Source of the DNA: Mediterraneibacter agrestimuris
GTDB taxonomy: Bacteria; Bacillota; Clostridia; Lachnospirales; Lachnospiraceae
Length of the DNA: 64,000 bases
Direction of reading: 5' to 3'
NCBI RefSeq assembly: GCF_943193195.1
Contig: NZ_CALPDG010000019.1
Coordinates: 1 to 64,000, forward strand
Shown: piece by piece, positions 33,013 through 43,269 of the stretch
How positions within the stretch are numbered: position 1 is the first letter of the stretch
Layout: each line of letters begins with the position of its first letter
The notes under the pieces: generated by a model
The model's input: the letters and a program-made list of their open reading frames with translations, nothing else
What the model was told of the DNA's origin: nothing
Database searches by the model: none
Translations under genes and position numbers: made by a program

Positions 33013-34821
33013 TCAATCACCGAACTGTGGAATTGTAGCAATCGTTTTTGGGATCATTTTCCCCGCATGCCCTCTTGTCGCTGTATCCTGCGGCATCAGT
33101 CCAAATCCGGCAGCAGATCCCCCTGTCAGAACACCATTGGCATAACACCATGCGATAGCATCCTTTGCCCAGTCGGCTACCAGATTCACATCGGACGCTG
33201 CCTGATAAAACGTCCGGTCAAAATCCGTCACATTTGCTCCTCTTCCTTTTGCAAACCGATATAATACCAATGCAAGCTCCTGACGGGAAATCCCGTCTCC
33301 CGGTCTGACCATCCCGGTCATACTTCCATCTGGATTCCGGTCTCCGGTAAAGATTCCTTCTTTATATGCCCAGTTCATAGCTTCTGTATAGAACTGTCCG
33401 GATATATTATCCATAAACGGTGTGGAATTTTCCGCTGTATTATTCCACTCCTTATCGGGATTGCAATAACGGAACAGAGTAACTGCAATCTGCGCCCTCG
33501 CCAGACCATCATCCTGTCCGAATACACAAGCCGGCTGTCCTTGATCATCCGAATAACCGTACATGATCCCCATATCCATGACCAGATCGAACCATCCTTC
33601 TTCCACAAACCAGCCGTATACATCTGTATAATACTTTTTGTTCGCCACCCAGACTTTGATTTCCTTCCCATTTTCGTATATATGATAATCATTCGACTGG
33701 GTACCATAATAATAAGCTCTTCTATTTATACTGCCAAGCGGATTGGGATCTGTCTCGTAAAGTGCTTCGCTGACACAGTCTCTATAAATCAGATTTCTGC
33801 ACATCTCTCCGCCGAAATCATAGAGATTGCCGCGCGCCCTACAATTACGCACTTCAAATCCCAAAGAGTCCGTTGCCTGAAATTCATCAGTAAACCTGCC
33901 CTGATGTTCAAAAAAGATTCCAAACTTCCTGTTACTCAGAGACTCACAATTCTCAATCACAAGGCTCTCATCATTGCTATAGCCAAAACCGATTCCAAAA
34001 CCTGATGCTCCCACACTGTCTGTATTAGCCTGCTTTCCGCAGGCGACCGCCTTACAATTTGTGACTTTGGAATTAACCGGACAGTCCATACCGAAGCCGG
34101 TTCCATCTGTATTCATCACAGTTACATTATCCCAGCTGCAATCCCTGAACAGGCAGAAATAGAATCCTTTTCCCTTTGCGTTGTAATAGCCGTAAGTCTT
34201 GGTATTGATACCGTCAATGCAAAAATTCCTGAAATGGTTATTTTCGAGATAATCTGGAGTGCCCTGATTCGGTTTTTCAAACAGCTCCGCGAAAAAAAAC
34301 ATATCAATCGGAACCCCCCTGCTTCCCACTGGTAACAATGTTGTTCCAAGAGAACCGTCCGGCAGCAAAGTACCCTCGATAGTCACATTATCTTTGCACT
34401 GTATAATGTGATACTCGATATAATTGATGTGCTTACTTGTCAGTACGGTATCCGGTTCGTCAAAATTTCTGCTATGTTTTTCCGGCATAAAGTAAAATTT
34501 CCCCTCCGGTATGGTGACCGTTCCGCCTCCATTCTCAGAAGCCGCATCCACTGCCGCCTGAAGATGCGCGCTGTTCGCAAGCATCTGTTCCCTATAATAC
34601 GGCATATCCTGATAAAGTGTAAAATCCTCTTTAGATTCCGGTTCATATACACTGCCATCTGCAAGAGTAACTGTGATGACTTCATGATTTATTTCTGCAT
34701 GTACACCCTTACACCCATACATGAAAAAAACAACTGTTAAAAATAACAATATAAGAATTCTTTTTATGTATTTTTCTGCCTTTTGGAATCCTCTTGCTCT
34801 AAATCTTACATGTTTTATCAT
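33013..34821 (-). CDS. Secreted beta-helix protein with SLH domains
   Basis: 602 aa. A basic N-terminus is followed by a hydrophobic signal/anchor segment (ILILLFLTVVFFMYGC, with a possible lipobox Cys). A pectate-lyase-type start, AAVDAASENGGGTVTIPEGK, leads into a right-handed parallel beta-helix (about 140-370) with repeated NCKAV, NCESLSNRKFG and NCRARGNLYD turns. The last 200 residues contain S-layer-homology repeats (ARAQIAVTLFRY, SRQELALVLYRFAKG, DWAKDAIAWCYANGVLTGG). It is likely a cell-wall-attached carbohydrate-active or binding protein; the substrate is unknown. Confidence 0.85.
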   Translation of the reverse strand: MIKHVRFRARGFQKAEKYIKRILILLFLTVVFFMYGCKGVHAEINHEVITVTLADGSVYEPESKEDFTLYQDMPYYREQMLANSAHLQAAVDAASENGGGTVTIPEGKFYFMPEKHSRNFDEPDTVLTSKHINYIEYHIIQCKDNVTIEGTLLPDGSLGTTLLPVGSRGVPIDMFFFAELFEKPNQGTPDYLENNHFRNFCIDGINTKTYGYYNAKGKGFYFCLFRDCSWDNVTVMNTDGTGFGMDCPVNSKVTNCKAVACGKQANTDSVGASGFGIGFGYSNDESLVIENCESLSNRKFGIFFEHQGRFTDEFQATDSLGFEVRNCRARGNLYDFGGEMCRNLIYRDCVSEALYETDPNPLGSINRRAYYYGTQSNDYHIYENGKEIKVWVANKKYYTDVYGWFVEEGWFDLVMDMGIMYGYSDDQGQPACVFGQDDGLARAQIAVTLFRYCNPDKEWNNTAENSTPFMDNISGQFYTEAMNWAYKEGIFTGDRNPDGSMTGMVRPGDGISRQELALVLYRFAKGRGANVTDFDRTFYQAASDVNLVADWAKDAIAWCYANGVLTGGSAAGFGLMPQDTATRGHAGKMIPKTIATIPQFGD

Positions 34822-34841
34822 ATACTATTTTCCTTTTATTC

Positions 34842-36494
34842 CTACTCTCCTTCTTCGTCCGGATCGTCCAGATTTTCCGGTTCCAAAATCGCAAATGCAA
34901 TATTCGTCGCATGGTCTGCAGCACGCTCCAGCCCAGATACTGTGTCAGAGTAAATCATGCCCGCTTCTGGCGTACATTTCCCTTTAGACAGACGTTTCAC
35001 ATGAGATTTCTGAATCTTCCGCTCTTTTTCATCCACGGAATCCTCCAGCTCCAGAACTTCCTTCATATGCTCCGTATTTCGTTTGGAAAACATATCCAGG
35101 GCATAGTCCAATGCTCTTATAACCATATCTGTCATATCTGTAATCTGAGTGACTGCCTTCTCGCTGAACTGGATATCTTTTTCCAGACGTTCCTTTGCAG
35201 AATCCGCAAAATTCTCAGCATGATCGCCGATTCGTTCAATATCATTTGCCACATGGAAGAGACCGCCCACCAGTCTGGCATCTGCCATAGGAATTTTCAT
35301 AGTGCTGATCTTCACCAGATAATCCGTAATCTCACGGTTCAGATAATCAATATATTTTTCTCTTTCATACACTTTTTCTATCTGTTTTGGATTCGGATTA
35401 CACAGTGTTTCCATACTCTCCTTTAAATTTGTCCGTGCCAGTTCTCCCATATGCTGCAATTCCAGAATCGCGTCTACGACTGCTGTTGTCACAGCCGGAG
35501 TTGCCGTATTGCTGATGTATTTAAGCTGGTAATCATTTTCCGGCTTTCGATCCTCACCCGGAATGATTTTGTAAGTTGCCTTAACTACCCATGTCATAAA
35601 TGGGAACAGCAGGATTACTTCTGCAATCTTAATAGTCGTATGCGCATTGGCAACGGCACGTCCCGGATTTCCACCGGAAATACTCATAAACAATTCACTG
35701 ATCGGATTTTTAGCCAGCATCAGAATGCCGAAAATAATCGTGGACCCGATCAGGTTAAAGAGAAAATGAATCCATGCCGCCCGCTTTGCCTCCTTTTTTC
35801 CGCCCAGACTTGCCAGAAGAGCAGACACGCAAGAACCAATATTACAACCCAAAATCAGGAACGGACAGATGACAAATTTCAGCATTCCCTGATTTGCCAT
35901 CAAAATAACAATACCGACCGTCGCCGAAGAACTCTGCAATACAGCCGTCACCAAAAAACCGACAAGTATAGCGGCCAGCGGATTGGTCAAAGACTGCAAA
36001 AGTCCCAGAATCTGCGGAGATTCCTTCAAAGAAGACATTGCGTCGCTCATCGTACTCAGTCCCATAAACAGAATACCGAATCCTAGTACGACACCGCCCA
36101 TTTTCTTCACATTCTGATTCTTGGAAAACATAAACATGACAACGCCCACGATCACAAATAACGGGGCAACATCAGAGAGATTGAATGCAATCAACTGTCC
36201 GGTCACTGTCGTACCGATATTGGCTCCAAGAATTACGCCTGCCGCCTGATACAGATTCATCAGTCCCGAATTTACAAAACTGACGACCATAACCGTTGTA
36301 GCGCTGGAGGACTGTACGATCGCAGTAAAAAGAATTCCCACCAGCATTCCGATAAACCGGTTCTTTGTAAAGAACTCCAGAATGGACCGCATCCGGGCAC
36401 CTGCCACCTGTTCCAGTCCGTCGCTCATAAGCTTCATTCCGTATAAAAATAATCCCAATCCACCAAGTAACAAAAAGACTGTTGCTATACTCAT
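34842..36494 (-). CDS. Na/Pi cotransporter family protein with PhoU-like tail
   Basis: 550 aa. The membrane part (about 1-310) carries the duplicated signature QSSSATTVMVVSFVNSGL and QSSSATVGIVILM, with GANIGTTVTGQ and GCNIGSCVSA repeats, characteristic of NptA/PNaS transporters. The C-terminal 200 residues are helical, with VANDIERIGDHAENFAD, a PhoU motif. It takes up phosphate with sodium or acts in phosphate sensing. It lies 18 bp after ribF, so it may be part of the translation operon's tail. Confidence 0.92.
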   Translation of the reverse strand: MSIATVFLLLGGLGLFLYGMKLMSDGLEQVAGARMRSILEFFTKNRFIGMLVGILFTAIVQSSSATTVMVVSFVNSGLMNLYQAAGVILGANIGTTVTGQLIAFNLSDVAPLFVIVGVVMFMFSKNQNVKKMGGVVLGFGILFMGLSTMSDAMSSLKESPQILGLLQSLTNPLAAILVGFLVTAVLQSSSATVGIVILMANQGMLKFVICPFLILGCNIGSCVSALLASLGGKKEAKRAAWIHFLFNLIGSTIIFGILMLAKNPISELFMSISGGNPGRAVANAHTTIKIAEVILLFPFMTWVVKATYKIIPGEDRKPENDYQLKYISNTATPAVTTAVVDAILELQHMGELARTNLKESMETLCNPNPKQIEKVYEREKYIDYLNREITDYLVKISTMKIPMADARLVGGLFHVANDIERIGDHAENFADSAKERLEKDIQFSEKAVTQITDMTDMVIRALDYALDMFSKRNTEHMKEVLELEDSVDEKERKIQKSHVKRLSKGKCTPEAGMIYSDTVSGLERAADHATNIAFAILEPENLDDPDEEGE

Positions 36495-36511
36495 TTGTAC
36501 ATACCTTTCAT

Positions 36512-37408
36512 TTATTGAACTTTTCCAAAATATAATTTCCCCTTGGTAATATCGTTTTCCACCTGACGCTTCAACGCTTCCACAGTATCAAACTTCTTCT
36601 CCGGACGCAGAAAATCACAGAATTCTACTGTTACCTGTCTGCCGTAGGCATCTCCTTTATAGTCAAAGACAAATACTTCTGCCAGCGGATGTTCTGTGTC
36701 TGCTACTGTTGGCTTCACACCTACATTCCCGATTCCATGATACCAGATTCCCTCTACCAGAATCCGGCAGCTATAGACCCCGAACCGGGGCATAATTTTC
36801 TTTTTTTCTGGAAATACATTCATGGTCGGAAATCCAAGACGTCTGCCCAGTTGTTTTCCATGCTGTACTTCCCCTGAAAGCCGGTACCGATATCCGAGTA
36901 ATGTATTTGCAAGCATCACATTTCCTTCTGCAAGCGACTCCCGCACATAGGTACTGCTGATAACTGCTCCCTCATGCCGCTCTTTTTCAATCACATCCAG
37001 ACTATACCCATACTCATCTGCATATTTCTCCAGCATGGCTGTATCGCCGCGTTTCCCATGTCCAAAACGAAAATCTGTTCCAACTACGATATGCGCTGCT
37101 TGAAATCTCTTTGCCAGGATCTCCCGGATAAAGTTTTCCGCTTCCATCTCCCGCAGATCCTTTGTAAACGGACATGCAATCAAATAATCTGTCTGTTTAC
37201 AAAGAAGGGTCCTTTTCTCGTCTGCCGTTAAAAGCGCCTGCCTCCCCATGTCGAAAGCACAGACAATACTGACTGTATCTTTATCGGCATATTCCCGGAT
37301 TTTATTGATTAATTTCTGATGCCCTCTGTGTAGTGCATCAAATTTGCCAAGCGTCACTGCTGACGGCATCTCACTTTTATAAGAATTAATTTCAGTAATA
37401 TATTGCAT
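36512..37408 (-). CDS. ribF: Bifunctional riboflavin kinase/FAD synthetase
   Basis: 298 aa from ATG 37408, with GAGGATGAC immediately before. The N-terminal FMN adenylyltransferase domain has AVTLGKFDALHRGHQKLI and VVGTDFRFGHGKRGD, then ISSTYVRESLAEG. The C-terminal riboflavin kinase domain has LGRRLGFPTMNVFP and GIGNVGVKPTV. It makes FMN and FAD in the cytosol. It follows truB in the rimP-infB operon. Confidence 0.96.
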   Translation of the reverse strand: MQYITEINSYKSEMPSAVTLGKFDALHRGHQKLINKIREYADKDTVSIVCAFDMGRQALLTADEKRTLLCKQTDYLIACPFTKDLREMEAENFIREILAKRFQAAHIVVGTDFRFGHGKRGDTAMLEKYADEYGYSLDVIEKERHEGAVISSTYVRESLAEGNVMLANTLLGYRYRLSGEVQHGKQLGRRLGFPTMNVFPEKKKIMPRFGVYSCRILVEGIWYHGIGNVGVKPTVADTEHPLAEVFVFDYKGDAYGRQVTVEFCDFLRPEKKFDTVEALKRQVENDITKGKLYFGKVQ

Positions 37409-37451
37409 GTCATCCTCTTTTTTACAAGTCGTACCAGACTGTGACAAGTTT

Positions 37452-38366
37452 TTATCTTTCCTCTGCGTCATAAAACATTTTTTTTACGCAGAGTTCTCCT
37501 TTCACTCCACGATACTCAAAAATTCCGATAAAGTGTCCCTTCGTATCGTATATTCTGACATTCTCTCCATCTGCGAATGTATCCGGCATTTCCAATGCCT
37601 TGACGCCAAATGGATTACCATTAATGGCAAGCAGCTCACATTTCTTATTCACATGCACCGCTCTCAGTTCCCCAAACACCGAGTCCGTGGGAAGCAGTAT
37701 ATCGGTCAGCGCACCCCTTTGCACATACTCCTCAACCTGTTTCAGCGGCACACTGTCTGCCAGTGCAAAACAACTTACCTGCGTCCGCAAAAGACTCTCC
37801 ATACAGCCGCCTACATTTAAATCTGCGCCGATATCGTGACACAGCGTCCGAATATACGTCCCCTTGGAACAATGCACACGCATCCGAACCCGGGGAAGCT
37901 TTATTTCCACAATCTGAATATCATGAATCGTGACCTTACGTCTTTCTCGTTCTACTTCAATCCCTGCCCGTGCCAATTCATACAGCTTCTTTCCATTCAC
38001 CTTCAAAGCAGAATACATAGGCGGAAGTTGTTCGTATTCTCCGATGTATGTTTGTATACAATCTAGAATCTGTTCTTCCGCCAGACCATCTGCCGCTCTT
38101 TCTTCCAGTACTGTACCGGAAATATCCTGCGTGTCAGTCGTGGTTCCGAGCAGCAGCACAGCTTCATATATCTTGTCTTTATCTGTAAGAAGACCGCACA
38201 CCTTCGTTGCTCTGCCAAGGCAGACCGGAAGCACTCCTTCCGCATCCGGATCCAGCGTTCCCGTATGCCCTATCTTCTTCTGCTTCACGATCCCCCTAAG
38301 TCTTGCGACTACATCATGTGAGGTGTATCCCTTTTCTTTATAAATATTTAAAATTCCATTTATCAT
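37452..38366 (-). CDS. truB: tRNA pseudouridine(55) synthase
   Basis: 304 aa from ATG 38366, one base after the nrnA stop. GILNIYKEKGYTSHDVV and the catalytic-Asp motif GHTGTLDPDAEGVLPVCLG are clear, with KGTYIRTLCHDIG later and a C-terminal PUA-like region. It makes Psi55 in the T-loop of tRNAs. Confidence 0.97.
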   Translation of the reverse strand: MINGILNIYKEKGYTSHDVVARLRGIVKQKKIGHTGTLDPDAEGVLPVCLGRATKVCGLLTDKDKIYEAVLLLGTTTDTQDISGTVLEERAADGLAEEQILDCIQTYIGEYEQLPPMYSALKVNGKKLYELARAGIEVERERRKVTIHDIQIVEIKLPRVRMRVHCSKGTYIRTLCHDIGADLNVGGCMESLLRTQVSCFALADSVPLKQVEEYVQRGALTDILLPTDSVFGELRAVHVNKKCELLAINGNPFGVKALEMPDTFADGENVRIYDTKGHFIGIFEYRGVKGELCVKKMFYDAEER

Positions 38367-38367
38367 A

Positions 38368-39324
38368 TCACTTATCCAGCTGCAATACAATTTGCTGATT
38401 CACGTTGTTAATGACATCATGAACCGTTCCCTTCATAGTAAATCCCGCAGCTTTCGCATGTCCGCCGCCCCCGAAATATTTAGCAATCACACTGACATCC
38501 ACACTGTCCTTCGACCGAAGACTGACCTTATAAGTCTGCGGTTCCACTTCGTATAAGAACATAGCAGCTTCTACGCCCTTTGTCTGCCTAAGCTGGCTGA
38601 CGATGCCCTCCAGATCGCTCGGATCCGCCTCAAAAAAATCCAAAGAGCGCCGGGATACATATGATAAAATCACCCTCTTATCCAGAATCAGCATACTTTC
38701 CAAAAGCGCTTTTCCAAGAATCTGATTCTGTATGTAGGTTTTTTCGTAATATGTTTTCTCAATAATTTCACTGCCGTTGATCCCCTTACGCATAAGATCC
38801 GCAGCTGCTTCCATCGTCTCCGGAGCAGTACAGGAATATTGAAAAACTCCTGTATCATGTACCATTCCCATATACAGCGCTTCTGCACAGGACTTGCTGA
38901 TCTTATCTGGATCCAGCAGACGGTACACCAATTCTGATGTGGAACTGGCGTCTGGTACAATATAATTTTCATCGGCAAATGCCTCGTTGCTCACATGATG
39001 ATCAATACACAGCGTCTGCTTTGCATTTTCAAAAAGCGGTGCGGAAAATCCGAGTCTCTGTATATCTCCGCAGTCCAGACAGATAAACAGATCATACCGC
39101 TTTTTCTCATCAATTTCATGACATAAAACCTCTGTCTCATCTATCAGTTTGTAGCAGTCTGCTATCGGCTGCAGATAGACATCTGCCTGAATTGCTGGAA
39201 ACTGTTCTTTCAGATAAAGATACAGCCCCATACACGAACCAACACAGTCCCCGTCCGGGCGGATATGTCCGCCCAGCGCAACGTTCTGTTTTCCACTCAA
39301 TATTTCTGTCAGTGCAATACTCAT
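38368..39324 (-). CDS. nrnA: DHH/DHHA1 phosphoesterase (nanoRNase/pAp phosphatase)
   Basis: 318 aa. The DHH domain has GHIRPDGDCVGSCMG, LDCGDIQRLGF, and the name-giving CIDHHVSNEAF. The DHHA1 domain has the terminal GGGGHAKAAGF substrate motif. The enzyme degrades short oligoribonucleotides and pAp. It overlaps rbfA by four bases in the conserved operon. Confidence 0.95.
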   Translation of the reverse strand: MSIALTEILSGKQNVALGGHIRPDGDCVGSCMGLYLYLKEQFPAIQADVYLQPIADCYKLIDETEVLCHEIDEKKRYDLFICLDCGDIQRLGFSAPLFENAKQTLCIDHHVSNEAFADENYIVPDASSTSELVYRLLDPDKISKSCAEALYMGMVHDTGVFQYSCTAPETMEAAADLMRKGINGSEIIEKTYYEKTYIQNQILGKALLESMLILDKRVILSYVSRRSLDFFEADPSDLEGIVSQLRQTKGVEAAMFLYEVEPQTYKVSLRSKDSVDVSVIAKYFGGGGHAKAAGFTMKGTVHDVINNVNQQIVLQLDK

Positions 39325-39695
39325 TCTTCCTCACCATCTTTCAAATCTCTGGTCAGTTCATCAATTTTTTTGCTCATATTTACTCCGTACTCAATGGACT
39401 GATCCAGTACAAACTTGATTTCCGGAGTATTCCGCATATTTAGGGTTCTTGCGAGCTCATGGCGGATATAGCCTTCTGCATTTTGAAGACCTTTGACAGT
39501 ATCTGCCTGCACTTTCTCGTCACCAAACACACTGATATATGCTTTGCATGTCTTTAAGTCCGGAGCAACTTCCACGGCAATAACCGAAGTCATCGGCGCC
39601 ACGCGCGGGTCTTTGATCCCTCCGCGCAGAATATTGCTCAGTTCTCTTTGAACCTCTGCATTTACTCTTGTATTCTTAATGCTGTTTTTTCTCAT
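39321..39695 (-). CDS. rbfA: Ribosome-binding factor A
   Basis: 124 aa. A KH-like fold with [40 protein letters not shown] and [15 protein letters not shown]. It assists late 30S maturation and cold adaptation. It overlaps both infB and nrnA by four bases. Confidence 0.96.
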   Translation of the reverse strand: MRKNSIKNTRVNAEVQRELSNILRGGIKDPRVAPMTSVIAVEVAPDLKTCKAYISVFGDEKVQADTVKGLQNAEGYIRHELARTLNMRNTPEIKFVLDQSIEYGVNMSKKIDELTRDLKDGEEE

Positions 39696-42601
39696 TTTCT
39701 CTCCACTTCTACCATCTTATAGGCTTCCACAAGGTCGCCTTCTTTGATGTCGTTATAATTTTCAAATACAAAACCGCATTCATATCCTGCCCGGACTTCC
39801 TTCACATCATCCTTAAATCTCTTTAAAGATGCAAGCGGTCCGTCAAAGATTACGATTCCGTCACGTGTCAGTCTGACTGAACAATTTCTCTCAAATATAC
39901 CGTCCTGTACATAAGATCCTGCAATAGTTCCCACACCGGAAGCCTTAAATGTCTGACGTACTTCTGCATGACCCAGTATTTTTTCTTCAAAGATCGGATC
40001 CAGCATTCCCTTCATAGCCGCTTCCACATCTTCAATCGCATTGTAGATAACGCGGTACAGTCTTAAGTCCACACCTTCACGCTCTGCAATATCCTTTGCA
40101 GTCACATCAGGACGTACATTAAATCCGATGATGATCGCATTAGACGCACTTGCCAGGATTACGTCAGATTCGTTGATGGCGCCAACACCGCCATGGATAA
40201 TCTTAATCACAACTTCCTCATTGGACAGTTTTAAAAGACTCTGCTTCAACGCCTCTACAGAACCCTGTACGTCAGCCTTAACAACAATATTCAGCTCTTT
40301 CAGGCTGCCCTCTTGAATCTGTGTAAACAAATCATCCAAAGACATCTTAGACTTTGTATCATCCAGAAGTTTCACCTTATTCTGCGCAATAAATGTCTCG
40401 GCAAAGTTTCGTGCTTCCTTCTCAGAATCACAGCTTACAAATACTTCACCTGCATTCGGCACGTCATTTAATCCCAAAATCTCAACCGGCTGGGACGGAC
40501 CTGCCTCTTTTACACGTCTTCCTCTGTCATCCATCATAGCTCTCACACGGCCGTGTGCACTTCCTGCCGCAATAGCATCTCCTACATGAAGCGTACCCTT
40601 TTGCACAAGAACCGTTGCTACAGAACCTTTTCCTTTATCCAGCTGAGCCTCAATGACAAGTCCTCTTGCAGCACGATTTGCGTTCGCTTTCAGTTCCATC
40701 ACTTCTGCAGTCAGAAGTACCATTTCCAGAAGTTCCTGGATACCGTCCTTTGTGTGTGCAGATACCGGAACAAAAATCGTACTTCCGCCCCAGTCTTCTG
40801 GAATCAGTTCATACTCTGTCAGTTCCTGCTTTACACGTTCGATATTTGCACTCGGCTTATCAATCTTGTTGATTGCCACGATAATTTCAATTCCTGCTGC
40901 CTTTGCATGGTTGATCGCTTCTACAGTCTGCGGCATCACGCCGTCATCTGCGGCAACGACAAGGATCGCAATATCTGTAGAACTTGCTCCCCGCATACGC
41001 ATTGCAGTAAATGCCTCATGTCCCGGAGTATCCAAAAATGTGATTGTCTCGCCGTTTACTTCAACAACGGATGCTCCGATATGCTGCGTAATTCCGCCTG
41101 CCTCACGGTCTGTAACCCGGGAATCACGGATTGCGTCCAGAAGAGAGGTCTTACCATGGTCAACGTGTCCCATAACACAGACAACCGGCGGACGTTTTAC
41201 CATTGTGGATTCGTCCTCTTCCTCTTCTTTTAGAAGTTCCTCAATGACATCTACAACTTTTTCTTTTTCACAGAGAATTTCAAATTCCATTGCGATTTCT
41301 TCTGCTGTCTCAAAATCAATTTCCTGATTCACGGTTACTATTTTACCCTGCATAAACAATTTTTTAACGATAACAGACGGAACAATCTTCATCTTATCTG
41401 CAAGCTCTTTAATAGTCAGGACCTCTGGCAGAATAATCTGCTTAATCTCTTCCACCTTCTCCCGTTTCGGTTCCGGCTTCTTAATTTCAGCAACCGGTTT
41501 CTGCTTTTTACCCTTTTTACTCTTACTTTCAAACTCGCCTTCACGAAGTTCTTTCTTTTTATAGTCTTTCTCTTTATCCTTGCCTTTATTCCGCTGACTC
41601 TTTTGCTGTTCTACTATTGGTGCAGGAATAGAACTGCGGTCCTCTCTGCGTGCGCCCTGTCTTCCCTGTGGACGACCGGCACCACGGTCATTTCTATTAT
41701 CTCTGCTGTCTCTATCTCTATTATCTCTATCTCTGTTATCTCTCTGCGGACGGCTGCCTCTCTCATTATCTGAGTATCTTCTGCCCTGATTTTCACGTCC
41801 GACACTGCGGTCGTTTCTGTTATCTCTATTGTCTCTGTTGTCCCTCTGTGGACGGCTGTTTCTCTCACCATCAGAGTATCTTCTGCCCTGACCATCTCCC
41901 TGCGGACGGTTTCCTCTCTCACCGTCAGAGTATCTTCTGCCCTGACCATCTCCCTGCGGACGGTTTCCCCTTTCTCCGTCAGAAAATCTTCTTGTCTGGC
42001 CTTCTCCCTGTTGACGTGCATTTCCCCTTGACTGCTGATCCTGTACTGCCTTCTGTGCATTCGATGGACGCTGCGGCTTCGTTTCAGCCTGACGTACAGC
42101 AATATCCTGTACTTTCTCTGCCTTGGGGGCAGCAGCCGGTTTCTCCTGCGCCTGTACCGGAGCTGCCGTCTGGTTCTTCTGCCCCTTTGTAGTTTGTGCC
42201 TGTACGTTTACAACCTGACGCGGAGGCATTGCGCTCTGTGAACGCTGTCCCTGTTTTGCTCCCTGTGCAGGAACCCTCTGACCTTGTTTTCCATTTCCTC
42301 TGCCGGAGTTCTTGGCATTCTGCGGACGAAATACCTGAACAATCGTCTTCTTTTTCGGCGCTGTCTCTTCTTTTTTCTCAGAATCTTCCGCTATTTCCGC
42401 CTTTACATCTGCTTTCTTAGCCTCTTCTTTCAAAACAGCCTCTTTCTTGCCCAGCCCCTTTTTCAAATCTGCCACTACACTTTCCTCCAATGAACTCATG
42501 TGGCTCTTTACTTCTATCTTTTTCTTTTCAAGCACCTCCAGAAGCGCCTGGTTATCCATTCCCAGCTCTTTTGCCAGTTCATATACTCTCATTTTTGCCA
42601 T
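39692..42601 (-). CDS. infB: Translation initiation factor IF-2
   Basis: 969 aa, on the long side for the family because of an extended N-terminal linker. The IF2_N helix bundle (residues 1-50) is followed by a low-complexity Arg/Gly/Asp/Gln-rich linker (about 100-340) with tandem repeats. A second IF2_N follows (about 385-440). The GTPase domain has [15 protein letters not shown] near 480, DTPGHEAF and NKIDKP, and the C1 and C2 domains bind fMet-tRNA. GGGAGG precedes the ATG. Confidence 0.98.
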   Translation of the reverse strand: MAKMRVYELAKELGMDNQALLEVLEKKKIEVKSHMSSLEESVVADLKKGLGKKEAVLKEEAKKADVKAEIAEDSEKKEETAPKKKTIVQVFRPQNAKNSGRGNGKQGQRVPAQGAKQGQRSQSAMPPRQVVNVQAQTTKGQKNQTAAPVQAQEKPAAAPKAEKVQDIAVRQAETKPQRPSNAQKAVQDQQSRGNARQQGEGQTRRFSDGERGNRPQGDGQGRRYSDGERGNRPQGDGQGRRYSDGERNSRPQRDNRDNRDNRNDRSVGRENQGRRYSDNERGSRPQRDNRDRDNRDRDSRDNRNDRGAGRPQGRQGARREDRSSIPAPIVEQQKSQRNKGKDKEKDYKKKELREGEFESKSKKGKKQKPVAEIKKPEPKREKVEEIKQIILPEVLTIKELADKMKIVPSVIVKKLFMQGKIVTVNQEIDFETAEEIAMEFEILCEKEKVVDVIEELLKEEEEDESTMVKRPPVVCVMGHVDHGKTSLLDAIRDSRVTDREAGGITQHIGASVVEVNGETITFLDTPGHEAFTAMRMRGASSTDIAILVVAADDGVMPQTVEAINHAKAAGIEIIVAINKIDKPSANIERVKQELTEYELIPEDWGGSTIFVPVSAHTKDGIQELLEMVLLTAEVMELKANANRAARGLVIEAQLDKGKGSVATVLVQKGTLHVGDAIAAGSAHGRVRAMMDDRGRRVKEAGPSQPVEILGLNDVPNAGEVFVSCDSEKEARNFAETFIAQNKVKLLDDTKSKMSLDDLFTQIQEGSLKELNIVVKADVQGSVEALKQSLLKLSNEEVVIKIIHGGVGAINESDVILASASNAIIIGFNVRPDVTAKDIAEREGVDLRLYRVIYNAIEDVEAAMKGMLDPIFEEKILGHAEVRQTFKASGVGTIAGSYVQDGIFERNCSVRLTRDGIVIFDGPLASLKRFKDDVKEVRAGYECGFVFENYNDIKEGDLVEAYKMVEVERK
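41690..42000 (-). repeat. Tandem repeats in the infB linker
   Basis: About 54 bp units encode the 18-residue block [18 protein letters not shown], present in several near-identical tandem copies (the clearest at about 41886-41993). They give way to shorter DNRDNRD-type units. The unit length is a multiple of three, so copy-number change keeps the frame. Confidence 0.85.
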
Positions 42602-42618
42602 ACTGTTTGTTACCTCCC

Positions 42619-42948
42619 TTATGCAATCGTCTCGTTATCAGTTCTCAATTGTTTTTGAATTCCTTTTGCGAATCCCTCATCCAATACTGCCAGAGATGCA
42701 CGGAATTCTTTTCCCATTGCATGACCCAAGGTATCTTTATCTCCATAAAAATAGATTGGAACCTTATAATATTCACACATATCCCGAAACTTCTTTTTTG
42801 TATTCTCTGATGAATCCCTTGCCACAACTACCAGTGCCGCACATCCTGTCTTCACTTCACGTTCTGTCATAAATTCTCCGCTCACGGTACGTCCTGCCTT
42901 CGTAGCAAGCCCAATCAAAGCCAGTACTCTATCTTGCTTCAATCTCAC
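42619..42948 (-). CDS. rplGB: YlxQ/L7Ae-family RNA-binding protein
   Basis: 109 aa. The L7Ae/L30e fold is seen in [37 protein letters not shown] and [20 protein letters not shown]. It is expected to bind kink-turn RNA. It overlaps the ylxR gene by 20 bp on the same strand and precedes infB. Confidence 0.93.
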   Translation of the reverse strand: MRLKQDRVLALIGLATKAGRTVSGEFMTEREVKTGCAALVVVARDSSENTKKKFRDMCEYYKVPIYFYGDKDTLGHAMGKEFRASLAVLDEGFAKGIQKQLRTDNETIA

Positions 42949-43207
42949 TCATCTCCTTTTCCAGACGTTCATAGACCTTTGCCGGAATCGCCTGCTTAAA
43001 AGAACGTTCAAGCCCTTTGCTCTTTACCGCCTTTGCAAAGCAATCCTTTGAATTACAGATATATGCGCCGCGTCCGTTTTTCTTGCCCGTTGTATCCAGG
43101 ACAATTTCATTTTCTTCTGTACGAAGAACCCTGATCAGTTCTTTCTTCGGTTTCATCTCACCGCAGCCCACACACTTGCGAAGCGGTATCCTGCGAGTTC
43201 CTGCCAT
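42929..43207 (-). CDS. rnpM: YlxR/RnpM RNase P modulator
   Basis: 92 aa. RKCVGCGEMKPKKELIRVLR and the GRGAYICNSKDCFAKAVK segment are the family signature, with two Cys pairs. Recent work on the B. subtilis protein names it RNase P modulator. It sits between nusA and ylxQ, as in other Firmicutes. Confidence 0.94.
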   Translation of the reverse strand: MAGTRRIPLRKCVGCGEMKPKKELIRVLRTEENEIVLDTTGKKNGRGAYICNSKDCFAKAVKSKGLERSFKQAIPAKVYERLEKEMSEIEAR

Positions 43208-43269
43208 CTAAATCACCTCTGTTCATATTCTCTTTGTGTTTGCGTTCATCTCAGCATTTCAAGCTGAGA

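Noticed and set aside
41690-42000. Regularly spaced repeats that might suggest a CRISPR array
   Set aside because: The repeats are contiguous and coding inside infB, with no unique spacers.
41614-42192. Long Arg/Glu- and Cys/Tyr/His-rich frames on both strands
   Set aside because: These are shadows of the repetitive infB linker; repeats with a 54 bp period keep other frames open.
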